A stretch of DNA of 64,000 bases from Nocardioides insulae DSM 17944 (GCF_000422825.1 NZ_AUGU01000017.1:124001-188000); one strand, 5' to 3'; shown: positions 25,937-35,617, numbered from the stretch's first letter. Program-made: numbers and translations. The notes: a model not told the origin generated them from the letters alone.

Positions 25937-26048
25937 GCGAGGAACCTACCCACCGGTCTGCGGCCGGGTCGATCGATCGCACCTCCCCCGGTCCTCCGAC
26001 CCGGGCAGGGTCGGAGGCCGTCAGATCCCAAGGTGGGCCGAGGAGGTC

Positions 26049-27524
26049 TCAGCCCCGGCGCTCGGCCCACCACGCGAGCAGGGCGGTGCGGGCCTCGTCC
26101 TCGCTCATCGGGCCCTTGTCGATCCGCAGCTCGAGAAGGTGCTTGTACGCCGCCCCGACCTCGCGACCCGGCGGGAGCTCGAGCACCTCCATGATCTGAT
26201 TGCCGTCCAGCGCGGGGCGGAGCGAGGCGAGCTCCTCCTCCTCGGAGAGCCGCCCGATCCGCTCCTCGAGGGCGTCGTAGGTGGCGGCCAGGCGGGCGGC
26301 CTTGCGCTTGTTGCGGGTGGTGCAATCCGCGCGGGTGAGGATGTGGAGTCGGTCCAGCTGGTCACCGGCGTCGCGGACGTAGCGTCGTACGGCGGAGTCG
26401 GTCCACTCGCCGGTGCCGTAGCCGTGGAAGCGGAGGTGCAGCTCCACGAGGTGCGCCACCGCGTCGATCTCGTCGTTGCTGAACTTGAGCGCCTTCATCC
26501 GCTTACGGGTGAGCTTGGCGCCGACCACGTCGTGGTGGTGGAAGGTGACGCTGCCGTCGTCGAGGAAACGCCTGGTCTTGGGCTTGCCCACGTCGTGCAT
26601 CAGCGCGGCGAAGCGAGCAACGAAGTCGGGGCCGCCGCCCTCCAGACGATCCTCCAGGTCGATCGCCTGCTCCAGGACGGTGAGCGTGTGCTGGTAGACG
26701 TCCTTGTGTCGGTGATGCTCGTCGCGCTCGGCGACCAGACGTGAGAGTTCTGGCAGGACCCGATCGGCCAGCCCGGTCTCGACCAGCAGGGTGAGCCCGC
26801 GCCGGGGGTACGGCGCGCAGACCAGCTTGACCAGCTCGTCACGGACGCGCTCGGCGGAGATGATCTCGATCCGGTCGGCCATCGCGGTCATCGCGGCGAC
26901 CACCTCGGGAGCGACGTCGAAGCCGAGCTGAGCGGCGAACCGCGCGGCACGCATCATCCGGAGCGGGTCGTCGGAGAAGGAGTCCTCCGGTGCTCCGGGG
27001 GTGCGCAGCACCTGCTGGGCCAGGTCGACCACCCCGCCGTACGGATCCTCGACCTGACGGCCGGGGACCCGTACAGCCATCGCGTTGACGGTGAAGTCGC
27101 GACGGCCGAGGTCGCCGGCCAGGGAGTCGCCGAAGTCGACATCGGGCTTGCGGGAGGCGGGGTCGTAGGTCTCGGAACGGTACGTCGTCACCTCGACCTG
27201 CCAGGGCCCCTTCCGGCAGCCGATCGTGCCGAAGGCGCGCCCCATGTCCCAGGTCGCCTCACCCCACCGGGCGAGGATCGCCTCGGTGTCGTCGGGTCGG
27301 GCGGAGGTGGTGAAGTCCAGGTCGTTGTGCCGCCGCCCGAGCATCGCGTCCCGCACCGGACCACCCACCAGGCAGAGCTCGTGCCCGGCCGCTTCGAACA
27401 GGGCACCGAGCTCGTCGATCACCGGCGCGATCCTGTCCAGTTCCCGGGTCACCGCCTGCTGCACCTCCACGATGCGGGGCTGCGGCGCGGCGGGTGCGGG
27501 CTCGGTGCTGGGGGCGTCTGACAC
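26049..27524 (-). CDS. pcnA: CCA tRNA nucleotidyltransferase with HD domain
   Basis: A 491-aa class II tRNA nucleotidyltransferase that builds or repairs the 3' CCA. Head: 'LVGGPVRDAMLGRRHNDLDFTT' with the catalytic DLD, and 'RRDFTVNAMAV'; neck: 'DPLRMMRAARFAAQLGF'; then an HD domain 'HTLTVLEQAI... LMHDVGKPKTRRF' and 'HHHDVVGAKLTRKRM'. The two encoded tRNAs here carry CCA in the DNA, so it may act mainly in repair. In most relatives a NUDIX gene lies between it and the DUF6049 gene; here there is none. Confidence 0.94.
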   Translation of the reverse strand: MSDAPSTEPAPAAPQPRIVEVQQAVTRELDRIAPVIDELGALFEAAGHELCLVGGPVRDAMLGRRHNDLDFTTSARPDDTEAILARWGEATWDMGRAFGTIGCRKGPWQVEVTTYRSETYDPASRKPDVDFGDSLAGDLGRRDFTVNAMAVRVPGRQVEDPYGGVVDLAQQVLRTPGAPEDSFSDDPLRMMRAARFAAQLGFDVAPEVVAAMTAMADRIEIISAERVRDELVKLVCAPYPRRGLTLLVETGLADRVLPELSRLVAERDEHHRHKDVYQHTLTVLEQAIDLEDRLEGGGPDFVARFAALMHDVGKPKTRRFLDDGSVTFHHHDVVGAKLTRKRMKALKFSNDEIDAVAHLVELHLRFHGYGTGEWTDSAVRRYVRDAGDQLDRLHILTRADCTTRNKRKAARLAATYDALEERIGRLSEEEELASLRPALDGNQIMEVLELPPGREVGAAYKHLLELRIDKGPMSEDEARTALLAWWAERRG

Positions 27525-27775
27525 GGTGGGACAGTCTAAGCCTGGACCTGCCGAACGGCGGCGTCGTGAGCGGCACCGGGCCGGCAGGTCGGCGGGCCTA
27601 GAGCCCAGCGCCGCCGACGCACCCGGATGAGCCGCGCGGTCGGCGACGATCGGGAGATCCGGGCTCGGGCCGGCCGAGCGGGTCGGTCGTCATCGAGCGG
27701 GCGAGGGCGGATCGCCTCCCGGCGGGCAGGTCCTGGTCCACGGGCGGGACCACCCCGACCGATATCCTCATCGCC

Positions 27776-30193
27776 ATGCCTTCTCCCCGGTCGCTGTCGC
27801 GCGCCCTCGTGCGACCGGCCGGAAGATCGGCCGTGGCGCTCGTGCTGGCGCTGCTGGTGGCCGCGTCGTTCCTCGCCGTCCCCGCGCCGGCCCGGGCGAC
27901 CGGGACCGCCTCGACGACCGCATCCTCCGCCGGATCGGCCGCCGCACCGACCGCCGCACCGACAAGAGCGGCGAGCACGGCGTCCGGCGCACCGGCCGGG
28001 AACTCCGCCCAGCAGGAGGAGGCCACCCCGCTCTCGGTCACGATCGGCTCGATCAGCCCGAGCAGCGTTCCCCAGAGCGGTCCGCTCAGCCTGACCGGGA
28101 CGGTGACCAACACCGACGAGGAGGCCTGGGAGGACGTCCGGGTCTACGCCTTCGTCGGCGACACCCCCATGACCAGCTCCGCCGAGCTCGCCGAGGCGGC
28201 GGCCACCGACCCCGAGGCGTACGTCGCCGACCGGATCACCAGCGAGGGCACCTACGCCACGCTCCCGCGCATCGAGCCCGGTGCGACGGTGAACTACCAC
28301 CTCTCCATCCCGCACCGCGATCTCCCCACGACCGAGGGCGTCTACTGGTTCGGCACCCACGCCCTGGGCGACAACGACGACCCGGAGCTCGGGCCCCGCG
28401 CCGACGGACGCGCCCGCACCTTCCTGACCGTGATCGACCGCCCCGCGGCACGCGAGGACGTGCCGACCTCCTTCGTCATCCCCCTCCGGCGCCGGGTGGT
28501 CCGGGCCGAGGACGGCCGGGTCGGCCAGGTCTCCGGGTGGACGCGCTCGCTCAGCGCGGGCGGCAGGCTGCGCGAACTGGTCGACACCGCGCTGGCCGCG
28601 GGCACCCTCCCGGTCGACTGGCTGGTCGATCCCGCCGTCCTGGACGCCGTCCACCAGCTCGCCGCCGGCAACCCCCCGCGTGACGCCGTACCCGCGACGG
28701 ACGAGGACGGCGAGGACCCACCCGACGACTCCACAGACGGCACCAGCACCGCACCCTCACCCTCGGCGGCCGCCACGCCCGAGGACCCCGAGGAGGCGGA
28801 GGCACTGGCCCAAGCCGCCGAGGCGGCCACCGACTGGCTCGACCTTTTCGACACCGCCCGCGCCGGCAACGGAGTGCTCGCGCTGCCCTACGGCGACCCC
28901 GATCTGCCGGCCGTGGCAGCGCACGAGTCCGAGCTGTACGACGAGGCGCGGGAGCGGGGCGCGGCCCTGCTCGCCGAGTGGGGCATCACCGCCACCCCGG
29001 TGGATGCGCCGCTGGGCGGGTACGCCGACAAGGCGGCCCTGGAGCTGGGCTCACCGGACACCCCCATGATCCTGTCCGATCGGGCCTTCGCCAGCGCGTT
29101 CGGCAGCGTCGTGCCCGCGGCGGTGCAGACCGACAGCCGCCGGGTGCTGACCAGCTCCTCCGGCGCGGCCGCGGGCGGGCCGGAGCCGGAGCCGACCGAC
29201 ACGGGGGTGCCGTTGCGGCAGCGGATCATCGCCGAGGCCGGCGTCCGGGCGATCACCGCCGCGCAGGGTGGCGACCCGGTGCAGCCGCTGCTGGTGAGCA
29301 TGCCGGCGGACTGGGACCCTGCGGAGAGTTCGGGTCTGTTCGCCGGCCTGGAACAACCCTGGCTCACCGTGTCCGCCGTCGGCGGGGCACTCAGTCTGCT
29401 CCCGGCCGAGACCGCTCCGAGTCAGCCGGCCTACCCCGACTCCGAGAAGGAGGCCGAGCTCTCCACCGGCCAACTCCGCGACGTGGTGGACCTCGACACG
29501 ACCGGGCCCACCCTCCAGCGGGTGCTCTCGCATGAGCAGATCGCCACCCGGGTGCGGGACGAGGCGCTCACCGGGGCGTCGTACCAGGCTCGCGATGGTC
29601 GCGGTGGGCCCACTCGTCGCAGTCTCGAGTACGTCGAGGACCAGCTCGGCTCGATCGTCGTCGCCGCCAACCGGGTGACCCTGTCCAGCGCCTCCGGCGC
29701 CTTCCCGGTGACGGTGATGAACGACCTCGATCAGCCGGTGACGGTCACGCTCGAGACCAGTTCCGACACCGGGATCAGCGTCGCCCCGACCGATCCGGTG
29801 GAGGTGCCCGGGCGGGGACGCACCACCGTGCTGCTCGAGGCCCATGCCGAGCGCAACGGCCTGCACACGGTGTCGGTCGCGGTCACCGACACCGAGGGCG
29901 TCCAACTCGGCTCGACGACGACGGTCGCCATCCGGGCCGCCGAGGTGAGCGCGGTGATCTGGGTCTTCCTCGGGGTCGGCGCCGCCCTCCTGTTCGGTGC
30001 GATCGCGGTCCGCCTGGTCCGCCGGGTGCGCCGCCGGAGCAGCGACACGCCGCCCGAGGCTCACGCCGGGGCCGCCCCCGGCAGCGACCCCCAGCCGGTC
30101 GAGCCGGTCGACACCTCCGCCGTACCCGATGATCCGGATCCCGCGGAGACCAAGCCAGACCAGGAACACCCCCGAGCAGAAGGCCCCGTATGA
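27776..30193 (+). CDS. DUF6049 family extracytoplasmic membrane protein
   Basis: An 805-aa protein with an N-terminal signal peptide ('SAVALVLALLVAASFLAVPAPARA'), a ~715-residue extracytoplasmic region and a C-terminal membrane helix (~720-742, 'VSAVIWVFLGVGAALLFGAIAV') ending in a basic, acidic-tailed cytoplasmic segment. Beta-sandwich-like segments lie at both ends of the ectodomain ('QSGPLSLTGTVTNTDEEAW', 'VTVMNDLDQPVTVTLE'). The gene precedes murJ with a 4-bp ATGA overlap, the standard actinobacterial order, so a role in cell-wall assembly is likely. The molecular function is unknown. Confidence 0.9.
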   Translation: MPSPRSLSRALVRPAGRSAVALVLALLVAASFLAVPAPARATGTASTTASSAGSAAAPTAAPTRAASTASGAPAGNSAQQEEATPLSVTIGSISPSSVPQSGPLSLTGTVTNTDEEAWEDVRVYAFVGDTPMTSSAELAEAAATDPEAYVADRITSEGTYATLPRIEPGATVNYHLSIPHRDLPTTEGVYWFGTHALGDNDDPELGPRADGRARTFLTVIDRPAAREDVPTSFVIPLRRRVVRAEDGRVGQVSGWTRSLSAGGRLRELVDTALAAGTLPVDWLVDPAVLDAVHQLAAGNPPRDAVPATDEDGEDPPDDSTDGTSTAPSPSAAATPEDPEEAEALAQAAEAATDWLDLFDTARAGNGVLALPYGDPDLPAVAAHESELYDEARERGAALLAEWGITATPVDAPLGGYADKAALELGSPDTPMILSDRAFASAFGSVVPAAVQTDSRRVLTSSSGAAAGGPEPEPTDTGVPLRQRIIAEAGVRAITAAQGGDPVQPLLVSMPADWDPAESSGLFAGLEQPWLTVSAVGGALSLLPAETAPSQPAYPDSEKEAELSTGQLRDVVDLDTTGPTLQRVLSHEQIATRVRDEALTGASYQARDGRGGPTRRSLEYVEDQLGSIVVAANRVTLSSASGAFPVTVMNDLDQPVTVTLETSSDTGISVAPTDPVEVPGRGRTTVLLEAHAERNGLHTVSVAVTDTEGVQLGSTTTVAIRAAEVSAVIWVFLGVGAALLFGAIAVRLVRRVRRRSSDTPPEAHAGAAPGSDPQPVEPVDTSAVPDDPDPAETKPDQEHPRAEGPV

Positions 30194-31848
30194 CCCCGTC
30201 CGAGCCGGCCACCTCCCCCGATCAGCACGGGCGACGCTCGGTCCTCAACTCCAGCGCCGTGATGGCCGCTGGCACGCTCGTGTCCCGCTTCAGCGGCTAC
30301 TTCCGCGGCATCCTGCTGGCCGCGGCGCTGGGCAATGCGATCCACGCCGACGTGTTCACGATCGCCAACACGATCCCCAACATGCTCTACATCCTGCTGG
30401 CCGGCGGTGTGGTCAACGCCGTCCTGGTCCCGCAACTGGTGCGCGCCGCCAAGGCGGACGTCGACGGTGGCGATGCGTACACCAGCCGGGTGATCACCCT
30501 GGTGGGCGGCTTCCTGCTGCTGGTGACGGTGCTCCTGGTCGTGTTCGCGCCCCAGGTGATGGGGATCTTCCTCGACCCGAACTGGCCGGCGCAGGCCCGT
30601 GACTCGGCGGTCGACCTCGCCCGCTTCTGCCTCCCGCAGGTGTTCTTCTACGGCATGTTCGTGCTGGTCGGGCAGGTGCTCAACGCGCGCGGCCGGTTCG
30701 GCCCGATGATGTGGGCACCGATCGCGAACAACGTCATCTCGATCGGCGTCCTGGTCCTCTACCTGGTCGTGTTCGGCCCCGCCGACTCGGGTGCGGTGGG
30801 CTACACCACCGATCAGGAGCTCCTGCTCGGTATCGGCTCGACCCTCGGCATCGTCGCGCAGTTCCTGGTCCTGGTGCCTTATCTGCGCGCCGCCGGCGTG
30901 ATCTACCGGCCCCGGTTCGACTTCCGGGACGCCGGTCTGGGCCACACCCTGCGGCTGGGGGTGTGGACCCTCCTGTTCGTGATCGCCAACCAGGTCGCCT
31001 ACGCCGTGATCGTGCGGCTCTCCTCCAGCGGCACCGCCGCAGGATCGCCGGACGGCACCGGCTACACCATCTACTCCCAGGCCTTCCTGATCATCATGGT
31101 CCCGCACGCGGTGGTGACCGTCAGCCTGGCCACCGCGATCCTGCCCCGGCTCTCCGCCCAGGCCGCCGACGGCAATCGACCGGCGATGGCGGCGACCCTC
31201 GCGCCCACTCTGCGGACCGCCCTCGCGGTGATCGTGCCGTTCGCCGCCCTGCTGCCGGTCTTCGCCCATCCGCTCGCCCGGCTGCTGTGGGGGTACGGCG
31301 CGGCCCAGGACACCTATGACAACTACGTACCGACGCTGTCCCTCTTCGGACCGGCGCTGGTGCTGTTCACCATCCATTACCTGATGCTCCGCGGCTTCTA
31401 TGCGCTGGAGCAGAACCGCACCGTGTTCTTCATCCAGGTCGCGGTCGCGGTCACCAACATCGTGGCCGCCACCGCCCTGGTACGGGCCACCGACGACAAG
31501 ATGACCGCGCCGGCGCTGGTGATCGGCTACACCCTCGCCTATGCGGTGGGGGCCCTGCTCTCCAGCGCAGTCCTCCGCGCCCGCCTCGGCGGCCTCCAGA
31601 TCCCCGCCACGCTCGGCTTCCTGGGGAGGCTGCTGGTCGCGGTGGCGGTCTCGACCGCGGCGGCGTACCTCGTCGCCAGGCTGCTGGCGCCGTGGGCGGA
31701 CGACCACACCGGTGTTGCCGGCGCCTTCACCCAGGTGCTCACCATCGGGGTGGTGGACGTGGTCGTCTTCCTCGCGATGGCGGCCCTGCTGCGGCTGCGC
31801 GAGGTGACCGAGGTGCTGGCGCTGGTCACCTCCCGGGTACGCCGATGA
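30190..31848 (+). CDS. murJ: Lipid II flippase MurJ
   Basis: A 552-aa, ~14-helix MVF-family protein that moves lipid II across the membrane. 'NSSAVMAAGTLVSRFSGYFRGILLAAALG' start, 'NTIPNMLYILLAGGVVNAVLVPQLVR' and the mid-protein 'MVPHAVVTVSLATAILPRLSAQA' are MurJ hallmarks. Unlike Mycobacterium, where the flippase is fused to a pseudokinase, here the pseudokinase is a separate downstream gene. Start overlaps the DUF6049 stop. Confidence 0.96.
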   Translation: MTPSEPATSPDQHGRRSVLNSSAVMAAGTLVSRFSGYFRGILLAAALGNAIHADVFTIANTIPNMLYILLAGGVVNAVLVPQLVRAAKADVDGGDAYTSRVITLVGGFLLLVTVLLVVFAPQVMGIFLDPNWPAQARDSAVDLARFCLPQVFFYGMFVLVGQVLNARGRFGPMMWAPIANNVISIGVLVLYLVVFGPADSGAVGYTTDQELLLGIGSTLGIVAQFLVLVPYLRAAGVIYRPRFDFRDAGLGHTLRLGVWTLLFVIANQVAYAVIVRLSSSGTAAGSPDGTGYTIYSQAFLIIMVPHAVVTVSLATAILPRLSAQAADGNRPAMAATLAPTLRTALAVIVPFAALLPVFAHPLARLLWGYGAAQDTYDNYVPTLSLFGPALVLFTIHYLMLRGFYALEQNRTVFFIQVAVAVTNIVAATALVRATDDKMTAPALVIGYTLAYAVGALLSSAVLRARLGGLQIPATLGFLGRLLVAVAVSTAAAYLVARLLAPWADDHTGVAGAFTQVLTIGVVDVVVFLAMAALLRLREVTEVLALVTSRVRR

Positions 31849-31932
31849 GCGGCTCGAGTCCACATCACCACGGCTCCGCCGGCGCTCACGTCGGCTGGCT
31901 AGCATGTCCCGGGGATGGAGGTGGCGCGCAGT

Positions 31933-33717
31933 ATGGATTCGAACCGGCCAGGTGACGTCTTGAACCAGCGCTACCGTCTCGACGACCTGTTGCACGAGTT
32001 CACCGCCGGCGGCACCGCGCCCGGACGCTTCTGGCGCGGCCAGGACCTCGTGCTCTCCCGCCCCGTGGCGATCCACGTGATCGGCTCCGACGACGCCCGG
32101 GCGCCCGCCCTGATGGCGGCCGCCCGACGTTCCGCGACGGTGCCGGATGCGCGGATCCTGCGGGTGCTCGACGCGGTCACCGACGAGGAGATCAGCTACG
32201 TCGTCAACGAGTGGAGCCGTGGCATCTCCCTCGACGATCTGGTCGCCGCGCGCGGCCCGCTCTCCCCACGCCGGGCCGCCTACCTCGCCGCGGAGGTCGC
32301 CGAGGTCCTCGCCGCCGCCCACTCCCGCAACCTCGCCCACGGCCGGCTGATCCCGGAGAACGTCATGGTCGACGAGTCGGGCGCGGTCCGGCTGATCGGC
32401 TTCGCCGTGGACGCGGCCCTCTACGAACTGCCCGACGACGATCTCGACCACGATCTCGCCGACCTCGGCGGCATCCTCTACTGCGCCCTCACCGGGCGCT
32501 GGACCGGACGCTCCGAGTCGGGCGTGCCCCGGCCCCCCGAACACCACGGCCACCTGATGCGCCCGCGCCAGGTCCGCGCCGGCGTACCCGGTGCGCTCGA
32601 CGACCTGTGCATGAGCGTCCTCCGGCCGGCGTCCGGTGCGAGTTCGCCGCCCGCTCGGGAGATCCACCAGGTGCTCACCGGGTTCGTCGGCGACCCCACC
32701 GGCATGCCCGACGCGCTGTTGCGCCATGACGACGACACCAGCGGGTCGGCCACCCAGGCGATCCCACTGCCCCTCGACGGCGGGTCGTGGGCGGCCGAGA
32801 CGATGGCGGTCCCGGCGGTCGAAGAACCTCCGCCGCCCACCCAGGCCGACATCCCCACCCAGGCCGGCATGCCCGCGGTCGATGACACCGGCGAGGACGG
32901 CGTCCCGTGGTTCAGCCCCCGCTCGGAGAAGGCGCCGCCGCCCCCGCCGCTGGAACCGCCGCCGGAGAAGCCGCTGTTCGCCCCCGATCCTCCGAAGGGC
33001 GAGCCCGTACGCCGCAGCCGCACCGGCTCCCAGGAGGCCGTCACCGGGTCGACCGGGGCGGTGCCTCCCGTGCTGCCCGCGGCCGCGCCGCCGCCCGAGC
33101 CGTCCGGGAAGCCCGGGCGGGGCTGGCTCACCCTGGCCATCGGGATCGCGGCGGTCGTGATCTTGCTGGTCGGGGTCGTGATGGCCTACAACATCGGGCG
33201 CGGTCAGGGTCTGCTCGGTCGCGACGACGACCCCGACGACGCGGCCTCACCCTCGGCCGAGGCGAAGCCGCAGGTGGTGCGGCGTACCGTCGCCGACGAC
33301 CTCGACCCCGAGGGTGACCCGCCCTCGGAGAGCGGCGACATCGTCGGGCTGGCCGTCGACGGCGACCCCAACACCAGTTGGCGCACCCAGACCTACCTCC
33401 AGCAGTTCGGCCCGGGAGGCCTCAAGTTCGGGGTCGGTCTGGTCATCGACCTGCGCCAGGTCTACGACGTCGCCACCGTCGAGGTGACCTTCGACGGCGA
33501 ACCCAACGGGCTGGAGGTCTACGTCACGCCCGACAAGCCGGACGACGTCGAAGGGCTGACCCCCGCGGCCACCACCCGGGCCGGTGCCCAGGCCTCCGTC
33601 GATCTGGGGGGCGCCCAGGGTCGCTACGTCACCGTGTGGCTGACCAGCCTGCCGCAGGTCAGCGACGGGTACCGGGCCGAGATCGCCGAGGTCCGGGTCC
33701 TCGGGGTCCGCAGCTGA
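31933..33717 (+). CDS. MurJ-linked membrane pseudokinase
   Basis: A 594-aa protein: kinase-like domain at 10-275, a Pro-rich linker, one membrane helix (~395-418, 'LTLAIGIAAVVILLVGVVMAYNIG') and an external C-domain with discoidin/galactose-binding-like features ('AVDGDPNTSWRTQTYLQQF', 'GYRAEIAEVRVLG'). Catalytic motifs are lost: HGRLIPEN replaces HRDLKPEN and IGFAVD replaces DFG. In M. tuberculosis the equivalent domains are the tail of MviN and recruit FhaA when phosphorylated, so a regulatory scaffold for lipid II flipping is likely. ATG at 31933 has GGAGGT 10 nt upstream; ATG at 31915 is an alternative. Confidence 0.9.
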   Translation: MDSNRPGDVLNQRYRLDDLLHEFTAGGTAPGRFWRGQDLVLSRPVAIHVIGSDDARAPALMAAARRSATVPDARILRVLDAVTDEEISYVVNEWSRGISLDDLVAARGPLSPRRAAYLAAEVAEVLAAAHSRNLAHGRLIPENVMVDESGAVRLIGFAVDAALYELPDDDLDHDLADLGGILYCALTGRWTGRSESGVPRPPEHHGHLMRPRQVRAGVPGALDDLCMSVLRPASGASSPPAREIHQVLTGFVGDPTGMPDALLRHDDDTSGSATQAIPLPLDGGSWAAETMAVPAVEEPPPPTQADIPTQAGMPAVDDTGEDGVPWFSPRSEKAPPPPPLEPPPEKPLFAPDPPKGEPVRRSRTGSQEAVTGSTGAVPPVLPAAAPPPEPSGKPGRGWLTLAIGIAAVVILLVGVVMAYNIGRGQGLLGRDDDPDDAASPSAEAKPQVVRRTVADDLDPEGDPPSESGDIVGLAVDGDPNTSWRTQTYLQQFGPGGLKFGVGLVIDLRQVYDVATVEVTFDGEPNGLEVYVTPDKPDDVEGLTPAATTRAGAQASVDLGGAQGRYVTVWLTSLPQVSDGYRAEIAEVRVLGVRS

Positions 33718-33738
33718 CCGGACCGGGAACGTACGCGG

Positions 33739-34422
33739 ATGACGGCCCGGTCCGAGGAACCCGACGACAAGGAGCTGTTGGCCGCCCACGTCGCCGGTGA
33801 CCGGGACGCCTTCGGTGTCCTCGTCGCTCGGCACCGCAACCGCCTGTGGGCGGTGGCGCTGCGCACCCTCGGCAACCCCGAGGACGCCGCCGACGGCCTC
33901 CAGGACGGCCTGATCGCCGCGTTCCGGCGCGCCGGCACCTATCGCGGGGAGTCGGCGGTGACCACCTGGCTGCACCGGGTGGTCGTCAACGCCTGCCTCG
34001 ATCGCGCCCGGGCGGCCGGCGTCCGACGTACCGAGCCGCTGCCCGAGGACCCCGACCGCCCCGGCAGCTACGGCCGCCCCTCCCCGGTTACGGAGCAGGA
34101 CTCGCCGCAGGCGCACGCGGAGATGGTCGAGCGGCGTACCCGCGTGCTCACGGCGCTGGAGCAGCTCCCCGTCGACCAGCGAGCCGCCCTGGTGCTGGTC
34201 GACATGGAGGGCTACTCCGTGGCCGAGACCGCGGCCATCCTGGACTGTGCCGAGGGAACGGTGAAGTCCCGCTGCGCCCGCGGCCGCCGGCGCCTCGCCG
34301 ACCTGCTCGCCGACCTGCTGGTCGGCACCGCGCCGGGCGCCCCGGACGCCGCCCGGAACCCGCCGGCCCCGCGCCGCGTCCCACCCACGGACCCCGCCCG
34401 CGGACCACCGCCGACCGGCTGA
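33739..34422 (+). CDS. sigM: RNA polymerase sigma factor SigM (ECF)
   Basis: A 227-aa ECF factor. Region 2: 'RNRLWAVALRTLGNPEDAADGLQDGLIAAFRRA'; region 4: 'LTALEQLPVDQRAALVLVDMEGYSVAETAAILDCAEGTVKSRCARGRRRL'. A Pro-rich C-terminal extension follows. Position between the MurJ-linked pseudokinase and trxBA equals that of Rv3911 sigM in mycobacteria, which responds to stationary phase and controls secreted proteins. The next gene is its likely anti-sigma factor. Confidence 0.93.
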   Translation: MTARSEEPDDKELLAAHVAGDRDAFGVLVARHRNRLWAVALRTLGNPEDAADGLQDGLIAAFRRAGTYRGESAVTTWLHRVVVNACLDRARAAGVRRTEPLPEDPDRPGSYGRPSPVTEQDSPQAHAEMVERRTRVLTALEQLPVDQRAALVLVDMEGYSVAETAAILDCAEGTVKSRCARGRRRLADLLADLLVGTAPGAPDAARNPPAPRRVPPTDPARGPPPTG

Positions 34423-34513
34423 GCACGGTGGGCGGGTTCCGCCCGCGCCGGCCACCGCGCCACCCCACCTCGAGAACCGACCACCCATCACCGCAGACAC
34501 CGGAGGAGGAGAG

Positions 34514-35362
34514 ATGCCGCAGGATCCAGCCGAGGAACAGATCCGCCGTCTCCTCGCCGACGCGCGCCACGACGACCCCATGCCCGAGGACGTCGTGGCG
34601 CGGATCGAGGACACCCTCGCCCGGCTCCAGGCCGAGCGGGAGGCCGCAGGGGATGCCGGCACACCCACCGACCCAGACACCGCAGCACACACCGACCCAG
34701 CCACCGCCCCAGCCGCCCGACGGGACACGGACCCAGTCACCGGACGGGACGCCGACCCGGACACCGGGTGGAGCAGCGGCCAGGACGACCGCAACGGGTC
34801 CGAGGTCGATCCCGACGGCAGGAACGGCATCGACGAACTGGCGCTGCGCCGTCGTCGGCGTACGCGCACCTGGCTGGCCGCGGCTGCCGCTGTCGTGGCG
34901 GTGGGGGTCGGCGGCACCGCCGTGATCGACCAGCTCGGTCCGGTCGACAGCGGGTCGGACGGCGCCGGCTCCGTCGAATCCGTCCCCGACGAGCAGGGTC
35001 CCGCCGCCGAGAACCGGGCGGAGCGGGGCAAGGATCCGGCCGACTCCGGTGGCACCAGCGACCTCGACGCCGCCTACGCCTCCTACGGCGCCCCCACCGT
35101 GGCCGCCGACACCCTCGCGGCGGACGCCGCCCGCGTGGCTGAGCTCCGCACCAAACCGGGCACCGGCGGTGGGGCCGAGTTCGGCGCGACCTTCCCCTGC
35201 GCGCCCGCTGACTGGGGCACGGGCACGCTCCAGCCGGTCAGCTACCAGGGAGCACCTGCGGTGCTCGTCCTCCGGCCTCCACAGGACGGCACCCGCTCGA
35301 TCCAGCTCCTGGCCTGTGGCACGGCCGAGGTACTTCAGGAGACGACTTTCCCCGCCCCGTGA
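34514..35362 (+). CDS. Probable SigM anti-sigma membrane protein
   Basis: A 282-aa single-pass protein: cytoplasmic N-terminus with a short helical start (EEQIRRLLADARHDDPMPED), a Thr/Pro/Asp-rich linker, a membrane helix (~119-139, 'TWLAAAAAVVAVGVGGTAVI') and an external domain ending 'LLACGTAEVLQETTFPAP'. Position after sigM matches the mycobacterial Rv3912 arrangement, hence anti-sigma role by context. No zinc-finger HxxxCxxC motif is seen. The start has a GGAGGAGAG site. Confidence 0.8.
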   Translation: MPQDPAEEQIRRLLADARHDDPMPEDVVARIEDTLARLQAEREAAGDAGTPTDPDTAAHTDPATAPAARRDTDPVTGRDADPDTGWSSGQDDRNGSEVDPDGRNGIDELALRRRRRTRTWLAAAAAVVAVGVGGTAVIDQLGPVDSGSDGAGSVESVPDEQGPAAENRAERGKDPADSGGTSDLDAAYASYGAPTVAADTLAADAARVAELRTKPGTGGGAEFGATFPCAPADWGTGTLQPVSYQGAPAVLVLRPPQDGTRSIQLLACGTAEVLQETTFPAP

Positions 35363-35426
35363 GCCACCCCGTGGAAACACCCCGGTGAGCCATCCTGTGG
35401 AACCACGCCTGGAATCGCCCAGGCAG

Positions 35427-35470
35427 CCGCCCCATGTAGCGGCCCCATGTAGCGGCCCCATGTAGCGGCC
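35427..35470. repeat. Three-copy 13-bp tandem repeat
   Basis: The unit CGGCCCCATGTAG repeats at exactly 13-bp spacing (first copy with CCG in place of CGG), near the anti-sigma gene end. The surrounding DNA has loosely related GGAACCGCC units. Confidence 0.75.
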
Positions 35471-35590
35471 CCCTGGAACCGCCCAAGGAGCCGTCCCCCT
35501 GGGACCGCCACGGGGAACGGAGTGACGCCGTGGCCGCCACGGCCGTGCCGGGCGGCAGGCCCGTCCAGCGATGCTCGCGAAGACGGGCCC

Positions 35591-35617
35591 GGGAATGTCG
35601 GTCACCTAAGATCGGTT
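35591..35617 (+). promoter_or_regulatory. SigR/SigH-type promoter of trxBA
   Basis: GGGAAT (35591-35596), an 18-nt spacer, then GTT (35615-35617) matches the GGGAAT-N18-GTT consensus known for Streptomyces SigR and mycobacterial SigH thiol-stress promoters. trxBA is a classic target. It lies ~62 nt before the trxB ATG. Confidence 0.75.
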
